A DNA stretch of 64,000 bases. Source: DASUPK01 sp036505735. GTDB lineage: Bacteria; Actinomycetota; Thermoleophilia; Solirubrobacterales; 70-9. The notes under the pieces were generated by a model, which saw only the letters and a list, made by a program, of their open reading frames with translations, ran no database searches and was not told where the DNA came from. Below are positions 1 through 7,931 of this stretch, one piece after another. Every line of letters starts with the position of its first letter. The first letter of the stretch is position 1. The stretch covers positions 1-64,000 of the forward strand of contig DASXSZ010000203.1 of assembly GCA_036505735.1 (NCBI GenBank), written 5' to 3'. Both the position numbers and the translations under genes were made by a program.

Positions 1-106
1 CGCGGACCTCGATGTCGGGGTCAATCAGCTCGCGGAGCCTCCGTTGGTCTCCCGCCTGATAGGCGCCGAGCGCCTCATAGATGAGCCCGATGTTCGGGTT
101 CTCCAT
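1..106 (-). CDS. SnoaL-like / NTF2-fold protein, N-terminal fragment (runs off window)
   Basis: Only the first 35 codons are inside the window. They read from an ATG and give a helix of the type MENPNIGLIYEALGAYQAGD, followed by a stretch ending DPDIEVR. This is the usual opening of small SnoaL/ketosteroid-isomerase-like alpha+beta barrel proteins, which bind diverse small hydrophobic ligands. The gene is divergent from the chromate transporter, with only 25 bases between the two starts, so they must share a control region. The catalytic part is missing, so no substrate can be proposed. Confidence 0.6.
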   Translation of the reverse strand, partial: MENPNIGLIYEALGAYQAGDQRRLRELIDPDIEVR

Positions 107-131
107 GCCGTTTCCAGTATGAACCCGCGAC

Positions 132-1277
132 ATGGCGCCCCCTCGCGTGATCGCCCGGGAGTGGCTGCGGATCGGGCTGATCGGCTTCGGCGGGCCGCCC
201 GCACACGTCACCCTGCTGCGCGATTTGGTCGTCCGCAGGGAGCGATGGATGGACGCCCGCGCCTTCGAGGATGCCAACGCCGCCTGCTCGCTGCTGCCGG
301 GCCCCGCCTCCACGCAGCTCTCGATCTTCTGCGCCTATCGCGTGGGCGGGCCGATGGGAGCGGTGATCGGCGGGCTCGGCTTCGTCGTCCCCGCGGTGTT
401 GGGGGTGCTGGTGCTGTCGGTGCTCTTCCTCTCCTCCTCACCGCCGCTGTGGGTTCGCGGCGCCGGTGCCGGTGCCGGCGCGGCCGTCGCCGCGGTGGCC
501 GTGCGCGCGGGGAGCGAACTGGTCGGGCCCAGCTACCGGCACGCGATGGAGGGGCACGGTCACCGCCTCCATTGGCTGGCCTATCTCGTGGCCGGCGCTG
601 CGGCGGCGATCGCGATCGGCCCCTATCTGGTGCTCGTCCTGCTCGCCTGCGGGCTCTTCGAGCTCTCGCGGCGGGCGTGGTCCCGGGGTGCCGCCGTTAT
701 CGGCTGGAAGCCCGCCGGCGTGATCACGGGCGTGGCCTCGTCCGGCGGGATCGGCGCCCTCGCCTGGACCGCCTTCAAGGTCGGGGCGCTCTCCTTCGGC
801 GGAGGCTTCGTGATCATTCCGCTGATGCAGGGCGACGCCGTGCACGTCTACCACTGGATGACGGACGCCCAGTTCCTGAACGCGGTCGCGCTCGGCCAGG
901 TGACGCCCGGGCCGGTGGTCGCGACGGTGGCGGCGGTGGGCTACGCGGCGCACGGCATCGGAGGAGGACTCCTGGCGGCCGCCGTCGCCTTCGCGCCGTC
1001 CTTCTCCTTCATCCTGCTCGGAGGCGGGCGATTCGAGCGCTTGCGGGGGAACGAGCTGGCCCGCGGATTCCTCGAGGGTGCCGGCCCGGCGGCCATCGGG
1101 GCGATCCTGGGGTCCGCGGTGACCCTGGCGGGCGCCATCAACGAGGGCTGGCAGGTCGGCGTCCTGGCCGCCGCGGCCGTCGCCCTGCTGATCGTCCGCC
1201 TGGGCGTAGTCATCACACTGGTGGCGGCCGGAGCGATCGGGGTTGTCCTCGCCTTGGCTGGAGCCCCCCTCCCTTAA
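132..1277 (+). CDS. chrA: Chromate transporter, ChrA (CHR) family
   Basis: A 381-residue polytopic membrane protein with two CHR halves, the long-chain ChrA form. The first half carries GFGGPPAH at about residues 18-25 and LLPGPAST near 55. The second half repeats the pattern as SFGGGFVIIP near 222 and GQVTPGPVV near 256. Roughly ten hydrophobic segments lie between them. Family members export chromate, probably in exchange for protons, although many homologues have no proven substrate. The ATG at 132 follows a possible -10 box (TATGAA, 118-123) by 8 bases and has no Shine-Dalgarno, so the mRNA may be leaderless. Confidence 0.85.
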   Translation: MAPPRVIAREWLRIGLIGFGGPPAHVTLLRDLVVRRERWMDARAFEDANAACSLLPGPASTQLSIFCAYRVGGPMGAVIGGLGFVVPAVLGVLVLSVLFLSSSPPLWVRGAGAGAGAAVAAVAVRAGSELVGPSYRHAMEGHGHRLHWLAYLVAGAAAAIAIGPYLVLVLLACGLFELSRRAWSRGAAVIGWKPAGVITGVASSGGIGALAWTAFKVGALSFGGGFVIIPLMQGDAVHVYHWMTDAQFLNAVALGQVTPGPVVATVAAVGYAAHGIGGGLLAAAVAFAPSFSFILLGGGRFERLRGNELARGFLEGAGPAAIGAILGSAVTLAGAINEGWQVGVLAAAAVALLIVRLGVVITLVAAGAIGVVLALAGAPLP

Positions 1278-1280
1278 GCT
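1275..1280 (+). promoter_or_regulatory. Possible -10 box (TAAGCT) for the M20 peptidase gene
   Basis: TAAGCT lies at the very end of chrA, overlapping its stop. A start site about 7 bases downstream would place the hairpin repeat at 1285-1317 at the extreme 5' end of the peptidase mRNA. No convincing -35 box is seen. Confidence 0.3.
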
Positions 1281-1284
1281 TGGT

Positions 1285-1317
1285 GGGAGGGCGCTCCTTG
1301 GAGCGACCCGTTTGATC
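1285..1317 (-). repeat. Dispersed hairpin repeat, copy R1
   Basis: Read on the minus strand this is GGG, a bulged T, CGCTCC, loop AA, GGAGCG, CCC. The six-base stem is at 1292-1297 and 1300-1305, and the outer GGG/CCC pair is at 1289-1291 and 1307-1309. On the plus strand the copy continues as CCCGTTTGATC and runs straight into the ATG of the M20 peptidase. It has the same architecture as copies at 5177, 6298, 11541 and 50384. Confidence 0.75.
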
Positions 1318-2655
1318 ATGGGAGAGGGCACCGCCACGACAGCCGTCCCGCAGGCCCTCGGGCCCTCGGCGGTCGAGCTGCTCGGGCGCCTGATCCAGGC
1401 CAACACGGTCAACCCGCCGGGCGGCGAGGCGCCCGTGCAGGAGTTCCTTCACGGAAGGCTGAGCGCCGCGGGCTTCGAGTGCCGGCTGCTCGAGGCGGAG
1501 CCCGGCCGCCCCAACCTGGTCGCCCGGCTGCGCGGCGCCGAGGGTCCGACGCTCACTCTGCTGGGCCACGTCGACACCGTGCGTGCGGACCCCGAGGAAT
1601 GGAGCTTCGACCCCTGGTCGGGCGACGTCGTCGATGGTTGGGTCCGCGGGCGGGGTGCCCTCGACATGAAGGGTCAGGTCGCCTCGGAGGTCGCCGCCTG
1701 CCTCGCCCTCGGCGAGGGCGGCTGGCGCCCGGCGGTAGGAGAGCTGCTGCTCGTCCTGACCGCCGACGAGGAGGTCGGCGGCGGCCTCGGCGCCCACTGG
1801 CTCTGCGAGACACATCCGGAGCTGGTGCGCAGCGACTTCGTCGTCAACGAGGGCGGCGGCGAGCTGGTCGAGGTCGCCGGTCGCCGGCTCTACACGCTCA
1901 GCGTCGGTGAGAAGGGGATCTTTCGGATGCGGCTGCGGACCAAGGGGCAGGCCGGTCACGCCTCGCTCCCCCGGATCGGCGAGAACGCCCTCCTCAAGCT
2001 GTCGACCTACCTCGCCGCCCTCTCCGAGCAGCCCCCGCCCGAGCCGACGCCCGTCGGCGAGGCGCTCCTGGAGGCGCTGCTCGGGCAGCCTTTCCCCGGC
2101 GAGGAGGGCGTCCGCGCCGGTCTCGACCGCCTGCGCGCGGAGCAGCCGCTGCTCGCCGACTACCTGGTGGAGCCTATGCTCGGCGTGACCCTCACCCCGA
2201 CCATCGCCGAGTCGGGAAAGAAGGCGAACGTGATCCCGTCCGAGGCGGAGGCGCTGATCGACTGCCGTGTGCCCCCGGGTTACGGCGAGGACGAGGCCCT
2301 CAGCCAACTCGGCGCGCTGATCGGCGATGGCGATTACAGCGTGGAGTTCAGCGAGGCGGTGGTCGGCAACAGCTCGCCGATGGACTCGCCCCTCGCGGAC
2401 GCGATCCGCGGCTGGCTGGCGGAGGTCGATCCGGGGGCCCACCTCGCACCGACGGTGATGCCGGGCTTCAGCGACAGCAACCCCTTTCGCACGGCCTTCC
2501 CCGATGCCGTCGTGTATGGCTTCTGCCCGCACCGGGAGATCGGCCTGCTCGAGGCCGCCCCGCTGATCCACGGCGCCGACGAGCGCGTGCCCACCTCCGA
2601 CATCGAGCTGGCCGCCCGCTTCTTCTACGAGCTGCCGCAGAGGATGCTTCGATGA
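1318..2655 (+). CDS. M20 family metallopeptidase (ArgE/DapE/ACY1-like)
   Basis: A 445-residue zinc peptidase or deacylase. The two-metal site is visible: LLGHVDTV with its His and Asp near residues 84-86, the bridging Asp in GRGALDMKGQ near 116, and the catalytic and metal glutamates in TADEEVGG near 150. A dimerisation (lid) domain is inserted between about 200 and 320. Substrates of the family are N-acyl amino acids or dipeptides, and this sequence does not say which. I chose the ATG at 1318. An upstream in-frame TTG at 1243 would overlap chrA and lacks family similarity. The start is immediately preceded by hairpin repeat R1. The gene overlaps the DUF1385 gene by ATGA, so the two are probably co-translated. 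Confidence 0.82.
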   Translation: MGEGTATTAVPQALGPSAVELLGRLIQANTVNPPGGEAPVQEFLHGRLSAAGFECRLLEAEPGRPNLVARLRGAEGPTLTLLGHVDTVRADPEEWSFDPWSGDVVDGWVRGRGALDMKGQVASEVAACLALGEGGWRPAVGELLLVLTADEEVGGGLGAHWLCETHPELVRSDFVVNEGGGELVEVAGRRLYTLSVGEKGIFRMRLRTKGQAGHASLPRIGENALLKLSTYLAALSEQPPPEPTPVGEALLEALLGQPFPGEEGVRAGLDRLRAEQPLLADYLVEPMLGVTLTPTIAESGKKANVIPSEAEALIDCRVPPGYGEDEALSQLGALIGDGDYSVEFSEAVVGNSSPMDSPLADAIRGWLAEVDPGAHLAPTVMPGFSDSNPFRTAFPDAVVYGFCPHREIGLLEAAPLIHGADERVPTSDIELAARFFYELPQRMLR

Positions 2656-3521
2656 GCGATCCCAGCCACAACGGCGACCGCGCGGAAGAGCGGGAGGAGT
2701 ACGTCCTCCGGCTGGGCGGGATGGCCCTCCGCAACGGCCTCCTGATCCACGGTCCGACCTCCTGGGCCGCCGCCGCCCGGGACGATTCCGGCGAGATCCA
2801 GGTCGCCTCGGGGCGCAAGCCTGTGCTGGCCCCCGAGCTGGCTGTCCGCGTTCCGCTGCTGCGAGGGCCGCTGCGGCTGGCCGAGGCTTTCCTGCTGATC
2901 CCGATGGTGCGGATGAGGCTACGGGCCGCCCGGCTTCCCTTCGAGGACGTCCGGGTGATCGCCGCGATGTTCGTCGCCTCGAGCGCGAGCCGGGCGCTCC
3001 GTCGCAGGCCGTCCAGCGCCGGTGGTGAGCTCGTACAGGCGGTCCTTGGCCTCGCCCCGGCGATGGTGGCGCTCAGCGACCGCAACCTCGCCGCCTATCA
3101 CGGCGTCGAGCACAAGGCGATCGGCGCCTATGAGGCCGGCTCGGACGACCCGGCCTCCGCGACGAAGGAGCACGAGCGCTGCGGCTCCAACCTCGTGGTC
3201 CCGATACTGGTGCTCTCCGCCGCCGGTCAGCTGATCCTGGAGCGCGCGCTGGAGAACCCGGGCCCGGTGGCCCGCGCGGCCGTCGGCGTCGCCAGCGCGT
3301 CGCTGGCGGCGGAGATGTTCGCCTGGAGCGAGCGCAACCCGGAGACCTCGGCCGCCCGCGCCTTCCATCGCCCGGGCCACGAGATCCAGCGGCTGATCGC
3401 GACCAAAGAGCCCACCCCCGAGCAGCTCGAGGTCGGGGTGGCGGCGTTGGGCGAGATCCTGCGGGTGGAGCAGGAGGCCGACGGCCAGAGCGCCCCGGGC
3501 GACCCGCTCCCTGCTACGTAG
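2652..3521 (+). CDS. DUF1385 family membrane-associated protein
   Basis: A 289-residue protein with the DUF1385 signature: GLLIHGPTSWAAA near residue 30, the block YHGVEHKAIGAYE near 147-159, and a Cys-containing CGSNLVVPILVLS segment near 178. Hydrophobic stretches follow, consistent with membrane insertion. The histidines and glutamate of the HGVEH block suggest metal binding, but no member of the family has an established reaction. It is translationally coupled to the M20 peptidase upstream. The C-terminal 60 residues are hydrophilic and charged. Confidence 0.72.
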   Translation: MSDPSHNGDRAEEREEYVLRLGGMALRNGLLIHGPTSWAAAARDDSGEIQVASGRKPVLAPELAVRVPLLRGPLRLAEAFLLIPMVRMRLRAARLPFEDVRVIAAMFVASSASRALRRRPSSAGGELVQAVLGLAPAMVALSDRNLAAYHGVEHKAIGAYEAGSDDPASATKEHERCGSNLVVPILVLSAAGQLILERALENPGPVARAAVGVASASLAAEMFAWSERNPETSAARAFHRPGHEIQRLIATKEPTPEQLEVGVAALGEILRVEQEADGQSAPGDPLPAT

Positions 3522-3524
3522 ACT
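3519..3524 (+). promoter_or_regulatory. Leaderless-type -10 box TAGACT for the epimerase gene
   Basis: TAGACT overlaps the stop codon of the DUF1385 gene and ends 7 bases before the GTG at 3532. There is no Shine-Dalgarno in the gap. This is the spacing expected if transcription starts at the start codon. Confidence 0.5.
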
Positions 3525-3531
3525 CCAGCGA

Positions 3532-3951
3532 GTGCTCGGCCGGATCGACCACATCGGCGTCGCCACCGACGACCTCGACGGGGCAATCGCCCTCTACGAG
3601 GGGACCCTCGGGATGCCGGTGGCCCATCGCGAGACCGTCGAGAGCCAGGGAGTCGAGGCGGTCTTGCTCGACGTCGGCGAGGGCCACGTCGAGCTGCTGC
3701 GCCCGCTCCGCCCCGATACGCCGGTCGGCAGGTACCTCGACGAGAAGGGGCCTGGGCTGCACCACGTCGCCTACGCCGTGGAAGACATCGAGGACGTCCT
3801 CAACCGGCTCAAGGAGGCTGGGATCGAGCTGATCGACGCCGAGCCGCGCGTCGGGATACGCGAATCCCGGGTCGCCTTCGTTCATCCGCACTCGACGGGC
3901 GGCGTTCTGACGGAGATCGTCGAGCCGGCGGAGCGTTCTGATGGCGGCTGA
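3532..3951 (+). CDS. mce: Methylmalonyl-CoA epimerase
   Basis: A 139-residue vicinal-oxygen-chelate protein of normal length for methylmalonyl-CoA epimerase, which interconverts the R and S forms of methylmalonyl-CoA in propionate metabolism. The two babab modules start at RIDHIGVATDDLDGAI and GLHHVAYAVEDIE. Metal ligands expected in the fold are present: His7, His78 and Glu128 (in VLTEIVEP). The GTG start gives the usual short N-terminus. The methylmalonyl-CoA mutase is not in this window. The 3' end overlaps the next small gene by 11 bases. Confidence 0.85.
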   Translation: MLGRIDHIGVATDDLDGAIALYEGTLGMPVAHRETVESQGVEAVLLDVGEGHVELLRPLRPDTPVGRYLDEKGPGLHHVAYAVEDIEDVLNRLKEAGIELIDAEPRVGIRESRVAFVHPHSTGGVLTEIVEPAERSDGG

Positions 3952-4156
3952 GCGGGTCTCGATCGGGTTCTCCGGCGGGCAGGTCGTCGAGGTCCGGCTC
4001 GACGACGGGAAGCTGAAGGACCTGCGCAAGGCCCTCGACAAGGCCGACGGCTGGACCGACCTCGACACCGAGGAGGGCCTGGTCTCCATCGATCTGCGCG
4101 AGGTCGTCTTCGTTCGCAGCGCCGCCACGCCGCAGCGCATCGGCTTCGGAGGGTGA
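3941..4156 (+). CDS. Small conserved-looking protein, function unknown
   Basis: A 71-residue acidic protein beginning MAAERVSIGFSGGQVVEVRL and ending ATPQRIGFGG. It reads like a compact beta-rich fold: strand, short helix (LKDLRKALDKAD), then two strands (GLVSIDLREVVFVRS). There is no signal peptide or membrane segment. It overlaps the epimerase gene by 11 bases on the same strand, so it is probably translated from the same mRNA. I do not recognise the family. Codon use matches its neighbours, which favours a real gene. Confidence 0.6.
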   Translation: MAAERVSIGFSGGQVVEVRLDDGKLKDLRKALDKADGWTDLDTEEGLVSIDLREVVFVRSAATPQRIGFGG

Positions 4157-4163
4157 CGCTGCC

Positions 4164-5180
4164 CTAGCCGCGAGCCGCCAGAGCGGCCCAGAGCCGCGCC
4201 TCGGCATCGAGCACCTTGGCGGCTTCGGATGCCATCGCCCTCCAGTGCCCCGGGTCCGGATGCTCGGGCTCGCTCGCGGTGCGGGCCGCCAGTGCGAGCG
4301 CGGTCCAGTCCTTCGCCGCCTCGCCGGCTAGGTCCGCCTCCTCGTAGCCCGCCTCTTCGAGGAAGCGCGAGTACATGCGACGGAAGTTCCCGCCGCCGGT
4401 TCCCCGGCGCTCGATCACCTGGTAGAGGAAGCGGGCGCACCACTGCCAGTCCTCAGCCGCCTCGGGCCAGTCTCCGATCTCGGCGGCGAAGCGGCGCAGC
4501 GCGGGAAGCCCCTCGAAGTCGCCCAGCGGCGGCTCGAGCATCTGGGCGGCGGCGTGCTCGATTGCCCGAGGGGCGTGCGCGAGCAGGTCGTCCCGGTCGA
4601 GCTCGGTGCCCTCGGGGACGTCGATCGCATGGCCCTCGAGGGGGAAGATCGGCTGCCGCGAGTGGCGCGCCTCGCGCAACCCCTCCAGCGAGGTGGTCTG
4701 CAGGTCCTCGAAGGCGGTGTCGGAGAGCCAGGCGAGTTCCTCGTCGTAGCCGGCGAGGATCACGGCGTGGCCCGGGAAGTGGGCCGAGCGGCCGTAGTGA
4801 TCGAGGTAGTAGAGGTCGGTGAGCAGGAGAACCGGCCTGCCCTCGTCGACCGCCTCGCGGGCCATCTCCCAGGAGGCCTCGGGGTCGGCCTCCGTCCGGA
4901 GCCGCAGCGGCGCGCCGGTCAGCTCGAGGAAGTTCTCCTCCAGACGGGCCGCCCTGCCGTTCGTGAAGCGCGAGGGGGAGTGCTCGTCGAGCACCACGTA
5001 GTAAAAGCAGGCGCCTGCGCCGAGGCCGAACGCCATCTCCTCGGAGATCTCCACGCCGTGGAAACCGAGCAGGTTGCGCAGCGCGGTCGATCCGCAGTGG
5101 TTTCCCGGCACGTGGCGGTAACCGGGCACCATCACCCTGTTGGCGGTCTCGGCCACCTCTCGATTGTCGCCTACATTCAA
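4164..5180 (-). CDS. BtrH N-terminal-domain protein (butirosin-biosynthesis-H-like, with DUF4872-type C-terminus)
   Basis: A 338-residue protein resembling BtrH, an acyl-transferring papain-fold enzyme of butirosin biosynthesis. A candidate catalytic cysteine is in GNHCGSTALRNLL (about residue 28), with a histidine in FPGHAVILAGYDE (about 140) and a following Asp-containing strand. The C-terminal half is helical. Stand-alone homologues outside antibiotic clusters are of unknown role. The TTG at 5180 overlaps the stop of the upstream membrane-protein gene (TTGA). An in-frame ATG at 5132 is a plausible alternative start. Hairpin repeat R2 lies exactly across this junction. Confidence 0.65.
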   Translation of the reverse strand: MNVGDNREVAETANRVMVPGYRHVPGNHCGSTALRNLLGFHGVEISEEMAFGLGAGACFYYVVLDEHSPSRFTNGRAARLEENFLELTGAPLRLRTEADPEASWEMAREAVDEGRPVLLLTDLYYLDHYGRSAHFPGHAVILAGYDEELAWLSDTAFEDLQTTSLEGLREARHSRQPIFPLEGHAIDVPEGTELDRDDLLAHAPRAIEHAAAQMLEPPLGDFEGLPALRRFAAEIGDWPEAAEDWQWCARFLYQVIERRGTGGGNFRRMYSRFLEEAGYEEADLAGEAAKDWTALALAARTASEPEHPDPGHWRAMASEAAKVLDAEARLWAALAARG

Positions 5181-5210
5181 CGGGTCGCGCTTTCGCGCGC
5201 CCCCGCATCA
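5177..5210 (+). repeat. Dispersed hairpin repeat, copy R2
   Basis: Plus-strand order: GGG (5182-5184), bulged T, CGCGC, loop TTTC, GCGCG, CCC (5200-5202), then CCGCATCA. The copy encodes the last residues of the membrane protein that ends at 5177 and abuts the start of the BtrH-like gene. Read on the minus strand it ends CCCGTTGAATG. Confidence 0.75.
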
Positions 5211-6307
5211 TTTGCGACCCGCGCCCGAAGCCGCAGGTACTCGGCGCGGTCCTTGAAGCTGCGACGCATCTCGGAGGTCAGCTCGCCCAGGAACTCCTCC
5301 CGATAGGTCGAGTCCGTGAAGATGGCGATCGAGAAGTAGAAGCCCGAGAAGGCCGCCAGCCCAGCCGCCACGCGAAGCAGCTGGCCGGTGAGCTCGAGGC
5401 GCTCCCCGAAGAGGTGGAAATGGAAGAGCTCGTGCCCCGGGGTGCCGAGCCATTGCGTGCGCAGGTTCTCGTCGATGGCCAGCACCCCGAAGACGGTCAG
5501 GAAGGCACCGATCATCACGCTGACCAGCAGGACCTGCACGGCCTGGCTGACGAACATCACCAGCTCGACGTTGAAGAGCTGCACGCGTCGCAGCGGGGCG
5601 CTCTCCTGGCCGACCTCGCGCTCGAGCGCCCGCGCCTCGCGCGGCAGCCGGACCGCCAGGAACGCCGCCCCCAGCAGCGCCAGCATCCCCAGCATCGTGG
5701 CGTAGATGCCCCGCGTCGGGTCGGAGAAGATCCCCCAGAGCTCCTGGGTGGGGAACGAGAGCAGCACGAAGATCGCGAGCAGGGGAACCGCACGGGCGAG
5801 CAGGGTGAACGCCGAGCGCAGCTGGGCGACGATCCGCTCCAGGACCCAGCGGACAATCGAGAAAAACCCGAGTCCGACAACGGCGTAGATCACCGCCAGC
5901 AAGACGACGTTCGCGCCGGCGGTGACCAGGGCGCTGCCGACCTGGCCGCCGAAGATCAGCGGCAGGACGGCCGGGATCAGAACGAAGCCCGCCAGCTCGG
6001 TCTTGCCGAGCCGCTCCGGGATCGCCCTCAGCCGCCTGCCCCGCGCCCGGTTGCCCACGGCGACCGCCACCAGGAGGATCGCCAGGCCGCCGGCCACCGC
6101 CAGCACGTTCTGCCACCAGGTCCAGTCGAGGTTGCCGGCGCCGAGCAGCTCACCGAGCAGGACCAGGCCGAGGAGCGGGGCGGCGCGATTGAAGACGTCC
6201 TCGTACGGGGAGATGTCCTCGCTGAACAGGGGCAGGCCGGCGCGCCGAAACGACGTCTCGTACTCGCGCAGCCGCTCGGAGTCGGAGATCCCCACGAGAC
6301 GGGTCAC
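5177..6307 (-). CDS. Polytopic membrane protein of unknown function
   Basis: A 376-residue protein with about eight predicted membrane segments, near residues 43-62, 66-86, 107-125, 128-150, 170-190, 203-222, 254-285 and 320-340. A conserved-looking loop GHELFHFHLFGERLELTG lies before the last helix, and its histidines and glutamate could bind a metal. No enzyme family is recognised. The gene lies between two same-orientation copies of the hairpin repeat: R3 covers its start (GTG at 6307, or a second GTG at 6295) and R2 encodes its last residues. It overlaps the BtrH-like gene by 4 bases, so the two may be co-translated. Confidence 0.65.
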   Translation of the reverse strand: MTRLVGISDSERLREYETSFRRAGLPLFSEDISPYEDVFNRAAPLLGLVLLGELLGAGNLDWTWWQNVLAVAGGLAILLVAVAVGNRARGRRLRAIPERLGKTELAGFVLIPAVLPLIFGGQVGSALVTAGANVVLLAVIYAVVGLGFFSIVRWVLERIVAQLRSAFTLLARAVPLLAIFVLLSFPTQELWGIFSDPTRGIYATMLGMLALLGAAFLAVRLPREARALEREVGQESAPLRRVQLFNVELVMFVSQAVQVLLVSVMIGAFLTVFGVLAIDENLRTQWLGTPGHELFHFHLFGERLELTGQLLRVAAGLAAFSGFYFSIAIFTDSTYREEFLGELTSEMRRSFKDRAEYLRLRARVANDAGARESATR

Positions 6308-6329
6308 GCTATCGCGTGCCCTCGCATCA
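6298..6329 (+). repeat. Dispersed hairpin repeat, copy R3
   Basis: GGG (6301-6303), bulged T, CACGC, loop TATC, GCGTG, CCC (6319-6321), then TCGCATCA. The A-T pair within the stem replaces the G-C pair of copy R2, so pairing is preserved. It sits between the divergent membrane-protein and PAP2 genes. On the minus strand it leads into CCCGTCTCGTG, the start region of the membrane protein. Confidence 0.75.
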
Positions 6330-6333
6330 ACCG

Positions 6334-6339
6334 TATTCT
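6334..6339 (+). promoter_or_regulatory. Leaderless-type -10 box TATTCT for the PAP2 gene
   Basis: TATTCT is followed by 6 bases and then GTG at 6346, with no ribosome-binding site. It supports 6346 as the start over the upstream in-frame GTG at 6316. Confidence 0.5.
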
Positions 6340-6345
6340 GCGCCG

Positions 6346-6837
6346 GTGCCGCAGGAGCTGGACAGCCGCCTGCTCTACGCCATGCGTACCCGCTTCCACG
6401 GCCGCGCTGCCGAGACAGTCGCGAGGGGCCTCGGCAGGATCGGGGGGTACGGCGCGGTCTGGCTCGTCATCGGGATCGTGCTCGCCTTCGCCGACCCCGA
6501 CAACGGTGAGGATTGGCTGCTGGCCGGGATCCTCGGGCCGGTCGCGATCGGCCTCAACTTCGCTGTCAAGGTGATCGTCAGGCGACCGCGGCCGGTGCTC
6601 GAGGGGCTGCCGCCGCTGGGCGGCGCGCCGAGCTCGCTGAGCTTCCCCTCCGCCCACGCGACATCCTCGTTCGCCTGCGCGACCGCGATGACGAGGATCG
6701 CACCGGAGGCCGCGATTCTCTTCCTGCTGGCCGCGGCGATCGGAGCCTGCAGGCCATACCTCGGCATGCACTACCCGTCCGACGTGCTCGGAGGGGCGTT
6801 GCTGGGCACGGCCCTGGGCCTGGTCGTGCCGCTGTAG
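6346..6837 (+). CDS. PAP2 superfamily phosphatase
   Basis: A 163-residue membrane phosphatase. The three PAP2 motifs appear in order: KVIVRRPRP (motif 1), SFPSAHATSSFA with the catalytic His of PSAH (motif 2) and RPYLGMHYPSDVLGG (motif 3). Four or five hydrophobic helices surround them. Relatives dephosphorylate phosphatidic acid, undecaprenyl pyrophosphate or other lipid phosphates on the outer face of the membrane. The sequence does not decide between these. The gene is followed after 10 bases by ychF on the same strand. Confidence 0.8.
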   Translation: MPQELDSRLLYAMRTRFHGRAAETVARGLGRIGGYGAVWLVIGIVLAFADPDNGEDWLLAGILGPVAIGLNFAVKVIVRRPRPVLEGLPPLGGAPSSLSFPSAHATSSFACATAMTRIAPEAAILFLLAAAIGACRPYLGMHYPSDVLGGALLGTALGLVVPL

Positions 6838-6847
6838 TGGGACGACG

Positions 6848-7921
6848 ATGAAGATCGGCATCGTGGGCATGCCCAACGCGGGCAAGTCGACCCTCTTCAA
6901 CGCGCTCACAGCCGCCGGCGCCGAGACCGGCGACTACCCCTTCACGACCGTCGAGCCCAACGTCGCGGTAGTGCAGGTGCCGGACGAGCGGGTCGAGAGG
7001 ATCGCGGAGACTGTGGGCTGCTCTGAGATCGTCCGGGAGACCATCGACTTCCACGACATCGCCGGGCTGGTCAAGGGGGCGTCGCAGGGGGAGGGTCTGG
7101 GCAACCGGTTCCTGGCCTCGATCCGTGAGACCGACGCGATCTGCCACGTGATCCGCGCACATGGCGCGAGCACCGTCGCGCATCCGGAGGGCCGCGTGGA
7201 TCCGGTCGCCGACGCCGAGCTGATCGAGACCGAGCTCCTCGCGGCCGACCTCGAGGGCGCCGAGCGCCGGCTGGAGCGGATCGCGAAGCAGGCCCGTTCT
7301 CAGGACAAGGAGGCGGTCGCGGAGCGGGAATGGCTCGATCGCGTCGTCGAGGCGCTGGCGGCAGGTCGCTCGGCCCGCGAGGTCCCCGTATCCGACGCGG
7401 CCCCGGACGCGCTGCGCAAGCTCTCGCCCCTGACGGCCAAGCCGGTCCTCTACGTCGTCAACGTCGACGAGGGCGAGACCGAAGCGCCGCCGGGGCTCGT
7501 CGCCCACGCGGACGAGGTGGAGGCGAAAGTAGTGGTGATCTCGGCGAGGGTCGAGGCGGAGCTGCGCGAGCTCGATCCCGCAGAGGCGGAGGAGATGCGC
7601 GGAGAGCTCGGCATCGAGCGCTCCGGCCTCGAGCGGCTAATCCGCGCTGCGTTCGAGCTCCTCGACCTGGTGACGTTCTTCACCGCCGACACGGGGAAGG
7701 AGGCCCAGGCGCGGACGCTGCGCCGCGGCGGCACCGCCTACGACGCCGCGGGGCGGGTCCACACGGACATCCAGCGCGCGTTCGTGCGCGCGGAGGTGAT
7801 CCCCTGGAACGAGCTGGTCGACGCCGGCGGCTACGCGGCGGCCCGCGATCGGGGGACGCTCCGCATCGAGGGGCGCGACTACGTCGTCCAGGACGGCGAC
7901 GTGGTCCACATCAGGACGTAG
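6848..7921 (+). CDS. ychF: Redox-regulated ATPase YchF (Obg family)
   Basis: A 357-residue P-loop protein of normal YchF length. The G1 motif GMPNAGKS is at residues 7-14 and the G3 motif DIAGLV near 74. The G4 position reads NVDE near 203 instead of NKxD, the change that gives YchF its preference for ATP over GTP. A coiled-coil arm lies between about 110 and 200. A C-terminal TGS domain begins near LVTFFTADTGKEAQA and ends VQDGDVVHIRT. The family binds ribosomes and modulates stress responses. A weak Shine-Dalgarno-like run (GGGACGACG) precedes the ATG. Confidence 0.93.
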   Translation: MKIGIVGMPNAGKSTLFNALTAAGAETGDYPFTTVEPNVAVVQVPDERVERIAETVGCSEIVRETIDFHDIAGLVKGASQGEGLGNRFLASIRETDAICHVIRAHGASTVAHPEGRVDPVADAELIETELLAADLEGAERRLERIAKQARSQDKEAVAEREWLDRVVEALAAGRSAREVPVSDAAPDALRKLSPLTAKPVLYVVNVDEGETEAPPGLVAHADEVEAKVVVISARVEAELRELDPAEAEEMRGELGIERSGLERLIRAAFELLDLVTFFTADTGKEAQARTLRRGGTAYDAAGRVHTDIQRAFVRAEVIPWNELVDAGGYAAARDRGTLRIEGRDYVVQDGDVVHIRT

Positions 7922-7931
7922 AGTCGCCTCG

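Noticed and set aside
120..150. A further copy of the hairpin repeat at the chrA start (CCCGCGACATGGCGCCCCCTCGCGTGATC)
   Set aside because: The CCCTCGC tail resembles the repeat, but the GGG-T arm and a paired stem are missing.
1243..1317. An earlier TTG start for the M20 peptidase
   Set aside because: It would overlap chrA by 35 bases, adds residues outside the family alignment and runs through the hairpin repeat.
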